Shown: piece after piece, positions 1-5,165 of the stretch
How the letters are laid out: each line of letters starts with the position of its first letter
Position numbering within the stretch: position 1 is the stretch's first letter
Source: Verrucomicrobia bacterium UBA6015
GTDB lineage: Bacteria; Verrucomicrobiota; Kiritimatiellia; UBA8416
Assembly: GCA_002428045.1 (NCBI GenBank)
Contig: DIZZ01000033.1
Span: 1 to 5,165, forward strand
Reading direction: 5' to 3'
DNA: 5,165 nt
Made by a program: the position numbers and the translations under genes
Notes under the pieces: model-generated
The model's database searches: none
Told to the model about the DNA's origin: nothing
The model's input: only the letters and a program-made list of their open reading frames with translations

Positions 1-207
1 CAGGGCCGCCTTGCGCGGCTTGATAACCTCCGTTCCGCTGCTGCCAGCTACCATCTCAAACCGGAGGAGGCAGATGCGCTTATCGAGCACATGCAGTCTT
101 GCGTTGCTGCAGGTTGGCGGGAGGAATTGACCAAGGCGGGATTTGACGCCACCTCACTGGAAATGTTTGCCCCCTCTTTTTCAAATCAAGCGGTTCTCGC
201 CGGATGA
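1..207 (+). CDS. C-terminal end of a HipA-like Ser/Thr kinase (partial)
   Basis: An open frame runs from the first base of the window to TGA at 205-207, giving the last 68 residues of a protein whose start lies outside. The tail reads as a helical region (LKPEEADALIEHMQSCVA), then a GWREELTKAGFD segment, and ends near MFAPSFSNQ. This order matches the C-terminus of HipA-family kinases as I remember it: helix, 'W-R-x-x-x' segment, then an 'I/M-x-P-A-F' ending. HipA proteins phosphorylate targets such as glutamyl-tRNA synthetase and usually pair with an HTH antitoxin, HipB. The catalytic and ATP-binding residues are upstream and cannot be checked, nor can the presence of a HipB partner. The reading frame is clear; the family call rests on a short tail and is moderate. 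Confidence 0.6.
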   Translation, partial: QGRLARLDNLRSAAASYHLKPEEADALIEHMQSCVAAGWREELTKAGFDATSLEMFAPSFSNQAVLAG

Positions 208-245
208 GGGGCTTGTGCCGCTGCGGGATGCGGGAGGCAGCGCGC

Positions 246-308
246 GACGACAACGGATGACGAGGCCATGTAAAGGCAGGTAGGGCGAAGACCTCCGGGC
301 GAGCCGCG
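246..308 (+). repeat. 63-bp intergenic repeat, left copy
   Basis: This stretch is the reverse complement of 3734-3796, with two mismatches in 63 positions (at 251 and 271). It begins 38 bases after the stop of the HipA-like gene and holds no convincing ORF. The right-hand end of this copy (296-301, cgggcg) can pair with 307-312 (cgcccg) across a 5-base loop. That hairpin is absent from the other copy because its flank differs. No T-run follows, so it is not a standard intrinsic terminator. It looks like a dispersed intergenic element; the number of copies in the genome cannot be seen from here. Confidence 0.85.
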
Positions 309-477
309 CCCGTCGAATTCCGCCCGACAGCCAAAAGCGTTGCCGTTGCCCTGTCATTTACTTTCTCTTGGGCTTTGCCATTGGCTTTCTCCATCCAGAG
401 TAAGATGCTCCGGGTACGTCCACGGCAATGCCCTTTGCCACGCCTCCGGCGGAGACAGCCGGCTCCAACAGTGGTAT
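309..477. other. Non-coding stretch with no recognisable gene
   Basis: No open frame here has a plausible ribosome site or protein-like composition. A short GC-rich segment at 443-463 contains small inverted repeats (ctcc/ggag around a 3-base loop, and gccggc). The string cctttgccacg at 432-442 recurs in the same orientation at 3721-3731, close to the second copy of the 63-bp repeat, so the repeat's flanks may be related too. Nothing else is evident. Confidence 0.5.
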
Positions 478-488
478 TGAATCATTCA
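478..488. promoter_or_regulatory. Small palindrome upstream of the amidohydrolase promoter (candidate operator)
   Basis: The sequence TGAAT-C-ATTCA is a perfect odd palindrome with 5-bp arms. It ends 9 bases before the candidate -35 box at 498. Its position would suit a dimeric regulator, but no partner can be named, and an 11-bp palindrome can arise by chance. Confidence 0.25.
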
Positions 489-497
489 CCGTTCTCG

Positions 498-527
498 TTG
501 ACCGACTAGACCCTGTCGGGATATACG
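498..527 (+). promoter_or_regulatory. Candidate sigma-70 promoter for the amidohydrolase gene
   Basis: TTGACC at 498-503 matches five of six bases of the -35 consensus. It is followed after 18 bp by TATACG at 522-527, which matches four of six bases of the -10 consensus. Transcription would begin near 534, leaving a leader of about 40 bases before the ATG at 573. A 5-bp inverted repeat (ccgac at 502-506, gtcgg at 515-519) overlaps the -35 and spacer and could be an operator or chance. The call rests on the match alone. Confidence 0.4.
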
Positions 528-572
528 AAAAATGCGCTCGCCATGCTAAGCGGTTTCCGATAGAAAGTGGGT

Positions 573-2108
573 ATGAAAAAATACGGAGCGATCATGTGTA
601 TGGGGTTAGTCATGTGTAATGGGCTATTGATGCCTGTATCGGGTAATGGTTCGGAGGGATACCAAGGGCCTGTTGAGACGTTGCATGTGTATGTGGTCGC
701 AGGCGATGTTGCATCGTGGGGGGACGTGCCCGCGTCCAACGATACGGCGCAGGTCATGGCCCGTTGCTACATCCTCAGTGAGGCCGGGCAGTGGGACGCT
801 GCGCGCGTACCCGTTGCCGGTGATGCGGGGGCCACGCCGGTGGTTGGTACCGGCCTGGGCTTTGCGAAGGCCATGCTTGCACAATCGCCGGATATATCCA
901 TAGGTCTCGCCTTCTGTGCCGTCGAAAACACGATGATCGAGGATTGGCATCCGAAGAGTGCCTTTCACCGCCTGATCCGTAAACGGGCGAAGGAGGCCTC
1001 GAAACAGGGGACGTTGAAAGGGATCCTGTGGCGTCATGGGTCGAGTGTCCGGCTTTCGGCCCTCGACCACTTGAAGGATCTGGTCACAAACATCCGCGCC
1101 GACCAGGCGGCATTAAACCTCCCGTTCGTGGTTGGCGAGGTGCCGGGCAATCCGGCGATGAACACCCAGCTTACGGCGCTGGCAACCGATGTCCATGCGG
1201 TTGGTGTGGCGCGCCTTGACGGGGTTGAGAGCGATCTGTCGGCATTGGGTTCGCGGTATGCCGAGCAGGTTCTGGCGATCCAGAAGGAATGGGACGGGAA
1301 AAGCGCCCGGCTCGTCCGGTCGGGCATTCCCTTGATTGATGCCCATATCCATGGTTCGAGCAACGCGGAGAACGGGCTGGACATCGTGGCGACGTGGATG
1401 GCGCAAAACAACGTTTCACACGCCATCACCCACGACTTGGTTCCCACGCGCGTCGATTCCGAAGCGCAGCGGACGTTCATGCGGGAGAATTTTGCGAAAT
1501 ACAAGGGCAACATCCTGCGGTTCACCTTTATCGAGCCGGAGGACGTCAGCAGCGTTGAGGACGCAGTGGCGATTCTGGAGCGGGAGAAGGCGGACGGGGC
1601 GATCGGCTTCGGCGAGCATTACGGCGTGAACCGGATGTTCGATGATCCCGCCAATCTCCGGTTGTTCGCTGCCTGCGATAAGGTCGGCCTCCCGGTCATG
1701 TTCCACATCGATTCCAACAAGAACATGGTCGAAAAGGGCATGCGCCGGGTGGGGCGGGTGCTGGCCATGTTCCCTAATGTCAACTTCATTGCCCATGCCG
1801 ACTGGTGGCGCTATCTGCCGGAAGGCACCTGTGACCGGATGCTGCAGGATTATCCCAATCTCTACGCCGACGTGTCCGGGCTGGGCATGGTGGCGGTCCT
1901 CAACCGTGACCGCGGCTACACTGAGGACTTCCTCACGCGCCATGCCGACCGGATCCTGTTCGGCTCGGATGAGGGCTGGTGGTCATTCGGGAAGGGGGGG
2001 GAAATACTCACCCTTGAACTCCTAGAGCAACTGAACCTGCCGCCAGACGTTCGCCACAAGATCTACCGAGGCAATGCCGAACGCTTGTTCGGGCTAGCCT
2101 CGGATTAA
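573..2108 (+). CDS. Exported pseudo-esterase (SASA-like) / amidohydrolase fusion protein
   Basis: The product is 511 residues from ATG 573. An in-frame GTG at 567 is less likely, since the ATG begins a signal-like MKKY. Neither start has a strong ribosome site. Residues 1-24 look like a Sec signal peptide (KK, hydrophobic core, VSG). Residues about 33-235 follow the sialate O-acetylesterase (SASA/DUF303, SGNH-type) pattern: VYVVAG (39-44), GLGFAKAML (94-102), IGLAFCAV (110-117), LKGILW (148-153), LPFVVGEV (183-190), LGSRYAE (225-231). Yet the catalytic positions are changed. Residues about 253-511 form an amidohydrolase-2 TIM-barrel with an apparently complete metal site: H258 and H260 (IDAHIH), H378, H408 and D466 (FGSDEGWW), with E348 as a possible further ligand. 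The end, YRGNAERLFGL, is typical of the family. The substrate is unknown; the amidohydrolase half probably hydrolyses or decarboxylates a small molecule in the periplasm. Confidence 0.9.
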   Translation: MKKYGAIMCMGLVMCNGLLMPVSGNGSEGYQGPVETLHVYVVAGDVASWGDVPASNDTAQVMARCYILSEAGQWDAARVPVAGDAGATPVVGTGLGFAKAMLAQSPDISIGLAFCAVENTMIEDWHPKSAFHRLIRKRAKEASKQGTLKGILWRHGSSVRLSALDHLKDLVTNIRADQAALNLPFVVGEVPGNPAMNTQLTALATDVHAVGVARLDGVESDLSALGSRYAEQVLAIQKEWDGKSARLVRSGIPLIDAHIHGSSNAENGLDIVATWMAQNNVSHAITHDLVPTRVDSEAQRTFMRENFAKYKGNILRFTFIEPEDVSSVEDAVAILEREKADGAIGFGEHYGVNRMFDDPANLRLFAACDKVGLPVMFHIDSNKNMVEKGMRRVGRVLAMFPNVNFIAHADWWRYLPEGTCDRMLQDYPNLYADVSGLGMVAVLNRDRGYTEDFLTRHADRILFGSDEGWWSFGKGGEILTLELLEQLNLPPDVRHKIYRGNAERLFGLASD

Positions 2109-2110
2109 CA

Positions 2111-2135
2111 GGTTTCGCTTTGTTCAAGCGTTACC
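2111..2135. terminator. Short symmetric hairpin between convergent genes (possible bidirectional terminator)
   Basis: In the 22-bp gap between the two convergent stop codons, cgctt (2116-2120) pairs with aagcg (2126-2130) across a 5-base loop. Beyond a symmetric tt/tt mismatch, ggt (2111-2113) pairs with acc (2133-2135). The structure includes the TAA of the fic gene. There is no clear T-run on either side, so it may only slow convergent transcription; it is the only terminator-like structure in the gap. Confidence 0.3.
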
Positions 2136-3513
2136 AGCCTGATTTCCAAGTATCGAACTCGGATGGCTTCAGCGCATAGCGGGCAATATTGCCTGGATGA
2201 AGGCACATCAATTCAGTCTCCACAATCTCAACCAACCGTTTCTGTTCGGCGCGAGGTGACATTCCGTCCGTCTGTGCATGGATCCAGTCGATGGCCTCGG
2301 TCTTCGACATACTTGACCGGACGACCGTCCCGACCAACGTCTTGATTTGCGTCCGGTGTCGCAAGAGGAACGGATCGGGATCGCCCAGGGTTTGCCGCAC
2401 GGCCGAGTACCGATCACTCGATCGTTGATAGGCCCATGTAAAGACGTCCCTCAGGTAGGCGACGGCATTTAGCTCATAGACGCCCAGCACCCCGCCAGTA
2501 TAATGCCAATCCGGCACATGCACAAATGACAAGGGGCAAAGGTTCATGCGAATCAGTGGGATGTTTGCTGCAAGCCGGGAAACACGCTTGTTGACATCCA
2601 TGAACGGTTGCAGATACGGAAGCTGAACCATCACAAAGAATGCCTGTTCAAACGGGTCAACGATGGCGTCCGCTTTTGCCAGCAGCACATCAAAGCATTC
2701 CTCGATCATCTGAGGCACACCCAACGGATGAAAAAGGGTTGCGGTTACGCCGACCGGTTTGGTTCGTAGTCGCCCGCACGCCCCTTGATCGGCAAGCAGG
2801 TGATCGGAAAGTAACGCATGGAGGTTACAGATGGTATAACGGTTGAAACCCATATCGACGGTATCATCCAGCAGCAGCTCGATGGCGGCCTTATGATTCA
2901 GTATCATCTGCGCTTCTCGTGTGTCTTTGCCATCGGCGATGGTGCCTGCCTCCAGAAGGCGCTCGGTTTCCAGAAGGGAATAGGTGTTTCCTTCCAAACG
3001 GCTGGAGTTCCAGGACAAATCGATCAGGAGCCGGTTATGGATTTCCCGTGCGTAGGTTCCGGCAGGTTGGTTGTCCTGGTAAATTCGCCCCATCCCGTCA
3101 AGCAGTGCTCGCGTTTCTGCTGGCAGATAGTAGGTCTCGTTGGGTATATAGTCATCCAGGAACGCGCGGTTGTACCCCACAGGCTTTCTCTGGGACAAGG
3201 GTCTGGAAACCGACTCCCGGATGAACTTCGCCGCAGCCGAAAGCGGAATGCTATCGATTTGCAGTTCAGCATGCGACTCGCGCAAGATCGAGGTCGTTTG
3301 CGGCTCAGGCAGATGATAGCGGCGCGCCACTCCCTTGCCCGAGATAGTCACGCGATGTTGTTTAACCAATCGTGCAAGATGATCCTGCAACGTACGCTGC
3401 GGCAGCGGCTCATCAATGGCGGCAATGAGATCCCTGATGCAGGCACCTTGCGGGAAGCGGCCGATCAGCTCGGCAAGCGAGGCGAAGTAAATGTCAGTCA
3501 GTTTTTTTGGCAT
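2131..3513 (-). CDS. Fic-domain protein with N-terminal winged helix and variant Fic motif
   Basis: The product is 460 residues from the ATG at 3513, which has AGGA 10 bases upstream (3524-3527). The same frame stays open to 3699, but the added 62 residues are non-protein-like and overlap hairpins. Residues about 5-68 look like a winged-helix DNA-binding domain (IRDLIAAI, RTLQDHLARLVKQHRVTISG, RRYHLP). S170-xxx-E174-G175 fits the Fic inhibitory motif, N-terminal to the Fic domain as in class II proteins. The flap region is at 251-272 (TKPVGVTATLFHPLGVPQMI). The Fic motif at 302-313 is QPFMDVNKRVSR, where HPFxxGNGR is usual: Gln replaces the catalytic His, Val and Lys replace the glycines. Fic proteins transfer AMP or other phosphate-linked groups onto target proteins; this one may be inactive, altered or regulatory. 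A C-terminal tail (about 375-460) may form a further helical domain. Confidence 0.9.
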   Translation of the reverse strand: MPKKLTDIYFASLAELIGRFPQGACIRDLIAAIDEPLPQRTLQDHLARLVKQHRVTISGKGVARRYHLPEPQTTSILRESHAELQIDSIPLSAAAKFIRESVSRPLSQRKPVGYNRAFLDDYIPNETYYLPAETRALLDGMGRIYQDNQPAGTYAREIHNRLLIDLSWNSSRLEGNTYSLLETERLLEAGTIADGKDTREAQMILNHKAAIELLLDDTVDMGFNRYTICNLHALLSDHLLADQGACGRLRTKPVGVTATLFHPLGVPQMIEECFDVLLAKADAIVDPFEQAFFVMVQLPYLQPFMDVNKRVSRLAANIPLIRMNLCPLSFVHVPDWHYTGGVLGVYELNAVAYLRDVFTWAYQRSSDRYSAVRQTLGDPDPFLLRHRTQIKTLVGTVVRSSMSKTEAIDWIHAQTDGMSPRAEQKRLVEIVETELMCLHPGNIARYALKPSEFDTWKSGW

Positions 3514-3542
3514 AATGCTGACATCCTGCCAGAATAGACCGA

Positions 3543-3593
3543 GTCGCGCAATATAAATCGCTGATTCTGCGAGACCTGGCGGGTCGCGCAATA
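3543..3593 (-). promoter_or_regulatory. 11-bp direct repeat upstream of fic (candidate autoregulatory operator)
   Basis: Read on the fic strand, tattgcgcgac occurs at 3553-3543 and again at 3593-3583, exactly 40 bp apart, close to four helical turns. The near copy ends 30 bases before the fic start codon. The 7-base core gcgcgac also occurs once in the opposite orientation (3602-3608), making a hairpin with the distal copy. Because the Fic protein has an N-terminal winged helix, these are natural candidates for its own operator. That link is inference. Confidence 0.4.
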
Positions 3594-3610
3594 AAGAACC
3601 CGCGCGACCC
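3581..3610. repeat. 9-bp perfect inverted repeat (hairpin) in the fic leader region
   Basis: gggtcgcgc (3581-3589) and gcgcgaccc (3602-3610) are perfect complements separated by 12 bases. An alternative pairing, gcgggt (3579-3584) with acccgc (3598-3603), is also possible. There is no T-run on either strand, so a terminator is unlikely. It overlaps the distal copy of the direct repeat. Confidence 0.6.
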
Positions 3611-3627
3611 CAAAGCGGCGAAAACGT

Positions 3628-3639
3628 GTTTTTAAAAAC
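3628..3639. repeat. 12-bp AT-rich perfect palindrome
   Basis: gtttttaaaaac reads the same on both strands, inside an otherwise GC-rich intergenic region and flanked by gcgg (3615-3618) and ccgc (3639-3642). It may mark a promoter or protein-binding site between the divergent fic and regulator genes, but no recognisable -10/-35 pair could be assigned. Confidence 0.4.
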
Positions 3640-3670
3640 CGCGTAAGGAAGTGATTGGGAGCCCTGTAGC

Positions 3671-3697
3671 CGCGCCACGGAGGGGCGCGCTCGTGGC
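3671..3697. repeat. Two overlapping, mutually exclusive hairpins
   Basis: cgcgcc (3671-3676) pairs with ggcgcg (3684-3689) across 7 bases. Alternatively gccacg (3674-3679) pairs with cgtggc (3692-3697) across 12 bases. The two share bases and cannot form together. The structure sits between fic and the 63-bp repeat, with no T-run. It may be part of another dispersed GC-rich repeat. Confidence 0.5.
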
Positions 3698-3733
3698 ATA
3701 AGCCGTCGCTCTCACCACTGCCTTTGCCACGTA

Positions 3734-3796
3734 CGCGGCTCGCCCGGAGGTCTTCGCCCTACCTGCCTTTGCATGGCCTCGTCATCCGTTCTCGTC
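3734..3796 (-). repeat. 63-bp intergenic repeat, right (inverted) copy
   Basis: This is the reverse complement of 246-308 with 61 of 63 positions identical. It lies between the divergent fic and regulator genes and ends 37 bases before the regulator's ATG, so the regulator's promoter probably overlaps or adjoins it. Together with the left copy it brackets the amidohydrolase and fic genes, with about 3.4 kb between the copies. Confidence 0.85.
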
Positions 3797-3815
3797 CCCC
3801 GATTTCAGAATCACA

Positions 3816-3830
3816 CGCAAAGGGCTTGCG
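3816..3830 (+). promoter_or_regulatory. Ribosome binding site of the regulator gene inside a hairpin
   Basis: AAAGGG at 3819-3824 lies 9 bases before the ATG at 3834 and supports that start over the in-frame ATG at 3861, which has no such site. The same bases form the loop and part of the stem of a perfect hairpin: cgcaa (3816-3820) and ttgcg (3826-3830) around the 5-base loop agggc. The fold could tune translation, though a 5-bp stem is weak. Confidence 0.45.
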
Positions 3831-3833
3831 CTT

Positions 3834-5024
3834 ATGAAAAGACGTCGCTACCATAACCGTATGAAGGTCGTGAATTCTAAGCGGCGGGGTTCCCGGGCAT
3901 CAGCAAGGCGCTGCGTGCTGTTCCTTCCATGCTACAGGGATGAGCGGATGCTTGCCGGGGTCTGTCAGTTTGCCAGCGAGGCGAACTGGATCCTGGATTC
4001 GTTTTTCTTTCATACCGGAGTGATGCCGTATGGCTGGGACGGCGACGGGGTGCTCTGTATGCTCCAGTCTCCCAAGATTGAAACCCAGATTACGGGTTTT
4101 GTCCGCGACCATCTGCATATTCCCACCGTGGATCTCTCCAGGAATGACCCTTCGATCGAGGTGCCGCGTGTCCTGCAGGACAACGCCGCGATCGGACGGC
4201 TGGGGGCCGAACATCTGGTATCGCGTGGTTGTCGGCATGTCGGCTTTGTGATGCATGACAGCAACTCGTTTCATGAGGAGCGAATGCAGGGCTTTGTCGG
4301 GGCGATTGCCGAGATGGGACTGACGGCAGTAAAGATCCAGGCGCCGAACGACTTCGTCACCACAGGCAGCGGAGCGGACTGGCTGACGCGGCACATACCG
4401 GAGGATGCACGTCCCTTCGGGGTGATGGCGGCGGCCGATTACCTGACGCAGTGGGTTTGCAAAGCCTGTGATGAGGCGGGACTTTCGATCCCTGACGATG
4501 TGGCCCTGCTTGGCGTCGACAATTCCCGCGTGATCTGCGAACTGGCACCGGTCGGCATCTCCAGCATTGACAACAATGCCTTCCTGCATGGCTATGAAGG
4601 GGCGAAACAACTGGATCAGCTCATGAACGGGCATCCCGCCCCCTCTGTACCGGTCCTGATCCCGCCCGGGGCGCTGCATGTCCGGACCTCGACCGATATC
4701 CTGGTCTCCCGCCACCCGCATGTGTCCACGGCGTTGCAATATATCGAGGATCATTACACGGATCGCCAACTGACCCCCAAGGTTGTCGCTGCACAGGTGC
4801 CGATGTCTGAACGTCGCCTGCTTGATGCGTTCCTGAAGTATGCGGGGCGGTCCGTATACCAGGAAATCGTGCATCGGCGTCTCCAGCATGCCCTTCGCCT
4901 GATCCAGTCAACGGACCAAAAGCTCTGGGACATTGCCGAGGTCTCCGGGTTCACCTCGCCCGAACTCATGTCGCGCCTCTTCCAGCGCCAGCTTGGCCAT
5001 CCGCCCTCTTCGTACCGGCAGTAG
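3834..5024 (+). CDS. XylR-like transcriptional regulator (LacI-type sensor domain + AraC-type HTH)
   Basis: The product is 396 residues, close to the 392 of E. coli XylR, and has the same order of parts. A basic N-terminus (KRRRYHNRMKVVNSKRRGSR) precedes a periplasmic-binding-like sensor domain at about 26-290. That domain shows DNAAIGRLGAEHL (116-128), RGCRHVGFV (131-139) and IPDDVALLGVDNSRVICEL (219-237), the last being the characteristic sensor-domain signature. An AraC-type DNA-binding domain follows at about 296-396, with helix-turn-helix one at roughly 313-336 and two at roughly 363-385 (IAEVSGFTSPELMSRLFQRQLGHPPSSYR). Such proteins bind a sugar or related ligand in the cytoplasm and activate catabolic genes. 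The target here is unknown and may lie past the right edge. The gene is divergent from fic and appears complete. Confidence 0.93.
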   Translation: MKRRRYHNRMKVVNSKRRGSRASARRCVLFLPCYRDERMLAGVCQFASEANWILDSFFFHTGVMPYGWDGDGVLCMLQSPKIETQITGFVRDHLHIPTVDLSRNDPSIEVPRVLQDNAAIGRLGAEHLVSRGCRHVGFVMHDSNSFHEERMQGFVGAIAEMGLTAVKIQAPNDFVTTGSGADWLTRHIPEDARPFGVMAAADYLTQWVCKACDEAGLSIPDDVALLGVDNSRVICELAPVGISSIDNNAFLHGYEGAKQLDQLMNGHPAPSVPVLIPPGALHVRTSTDILVSRHPHVSTALQYIEDHYTDRQLTPKVVAAQVPMSERRLLDAFLKYAGRSVYQEIVHRRLQHALRLIQSTDQKLWDIAEVSGFTSPELMSRLFQRQLGHPPSSYRQ

Positions 5025-5040
5025 GCCTTGCCTGTCGGGG

Positions 5041-5082
5041 AAGACCGCAGACTACAGACCGCAGACTGAAGACTCAAGACTG
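5041..5082. repeat. Degenerate heptanucleotide tandem repeat (six units)
   Basis: Six consecutive 7-base units begin 16 bases after the regulator's stop: aagaccg, cagacta, cagaccg, cagactg, aagactc, aagactg. The shared pattern is (a/c)agac(t/c)n. A run of six T follows at 5086-5091, but no hairpin precedes it, so it is not a normal intrinsic terminator. The array is non-coding and recalls the short heptamer repeats known between genes in some bacteria. Confidence 0.7.
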
Positions 5083-5131
5083 ACCTTTTTTCGGTGAACG
5101 ACTACGGGCGACGATTACGATTGACGATGCT

Positions 5132-5165
5132 CCTGCTCAGCAGGCTCGCGAGGACGCTTGCCCTC
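5132..5165. repeat. Palindromes and probable start of another GC-rich intergenic repeat (cut by window edge)
   Basis: cctgc-tca-gcagg (5132-5144) is directly followed by the palindrome ctcgcgag (5145-5152). From 5143 the sequence parallels the start of the right 63-bp repeat: 3737-3760 and 5143-5164 both read ggctcgc, then gagg, then end in gccct, with a 2-base gap and several mismatches. It may be a related repeat family member in the same orientation. Being cut off, it cannot be confirmed. Confidence 0.35.

Noticed and set aside
80..394. A minus-strand open frame of 104 codons.
   Set aside because: It overlaps the HipA-like coding tail, runs through the 63-bp repeat, and has a low-complexity, Arg/Pro-rich composition. 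No ribosome site is seen.
428..619. A plus-strand open frame of 63 codons ahead of the amidohydrolase.
   Set aside because: It runs through the palindrome and promoter and overlaps the amidohydrolase start in another frame, with no recognisable features.
573..650. A lipoprotein signal at the amidohydrolase N-terminus (LVMC).
   Set aside because: The residue before Cys is Met, not a small residue as the lipobox needs, so an ordinary Sec signal is more likely.
2818..3537. A long plus-strand open frame (239 codons) antisense to fic.
   Set aside because: It mirrors the fic coding frame on the opposite strand. The fic product has clear Fic and winged-helix motifs, while this one has none.
3514..3699. 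A 62-residue N-terminal extension of the Fic protein, starting at an ATG at 3699.
   Set aside because: The ATG at 3513 has an AGGA ribosome site and begins a typical MPKKL start. The extension overlaps hairpins, palindromes and direct repeats and has no protein-like pattern.
246..3796. A composite transposon or insertion sequence bounded by the inverted repeats.
   Set aside because: No transposase or integrase is encoded between the repeats, and no target-site duplication was found outside them. A dispersed intergenic repeat is simpler.
3900..4889. A long minus-strand open frame (329 codons) antisense to the regulator.
   Set aside because: It is a shadow of the GC-rich regulator gene. Its translation is rich in His, Arg and Gln and has no domain pattern.
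5041..5082. A CRISPR array.
   Set aside because: The units are only 7 bases and directly adjacent, with no spacers and no cas genes in the window.

Overview
This 5.2 kb window is bacterial. It is moderately GC-rich, its genes are compact and it shows several non-coding repeat elements. Gene content and style suggest a member of the PVC superphylum, possibly Kiritimatiellota or Lentisphaerae. That style is a secreted hydrolase with a sialate-esterase-like domain, a XylR-type sugar regulator (LacI-like sensor plus AraC-type HTH), HipA-like and Fic proteins, and GC-rich intergenic repeats. This placement is inference from memory of such genomes; no sequence search was possible.

Layout. 1-207 (+) is the C-terminal end of a protein that resembles HipA-family kinases. 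208-572 has no gene. It carries one copy of a 63-bp repeat (246-308), then a small palindrome and a candidate promoter. 573-2108 (+) encodes a predicted exported two-domain protein: an N-terminal SASA/DUF303-type esterase fold that has lost almost all its catalytic residues, fused to an apparently intact metal-dependent amidohydrolase domain. Its stop lies 22 bp from the stop of the convergent gene 2131-3513 (-), a Fic-domain protein with an N-terminal winged helix, a class II-type inhibitory motif and a variant Fic motif (Gln in place of the catalytic His). 3514-3833 is a divergent intergenic region. It holds an 11-bp direct repeat next to the Fic start, several hairpins and palindromes, and the second, inverted copy of the 63-bp repeat (3734-3796). 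3834-5024 (+) encodes the XylR-like regulator. 5025-5165 holds a degenerate heptanucleotide tandem repeat and what looks like the start of another GC-rich intergenic repeat.

How the parts relate. The genes do not form one clear operon. The amidohydrolase and Fic genes are convergent and lie together between the two inverted 63-bp repeats. The regulator is divergent from fic and may control genes beyond the right edge. The main points of interest are the pseudo-esterase/amidohydrolase fusion, the non-canonical Fic active site with a possible autoregulatory operator, and the inverted repeat pair that brackets both genes.
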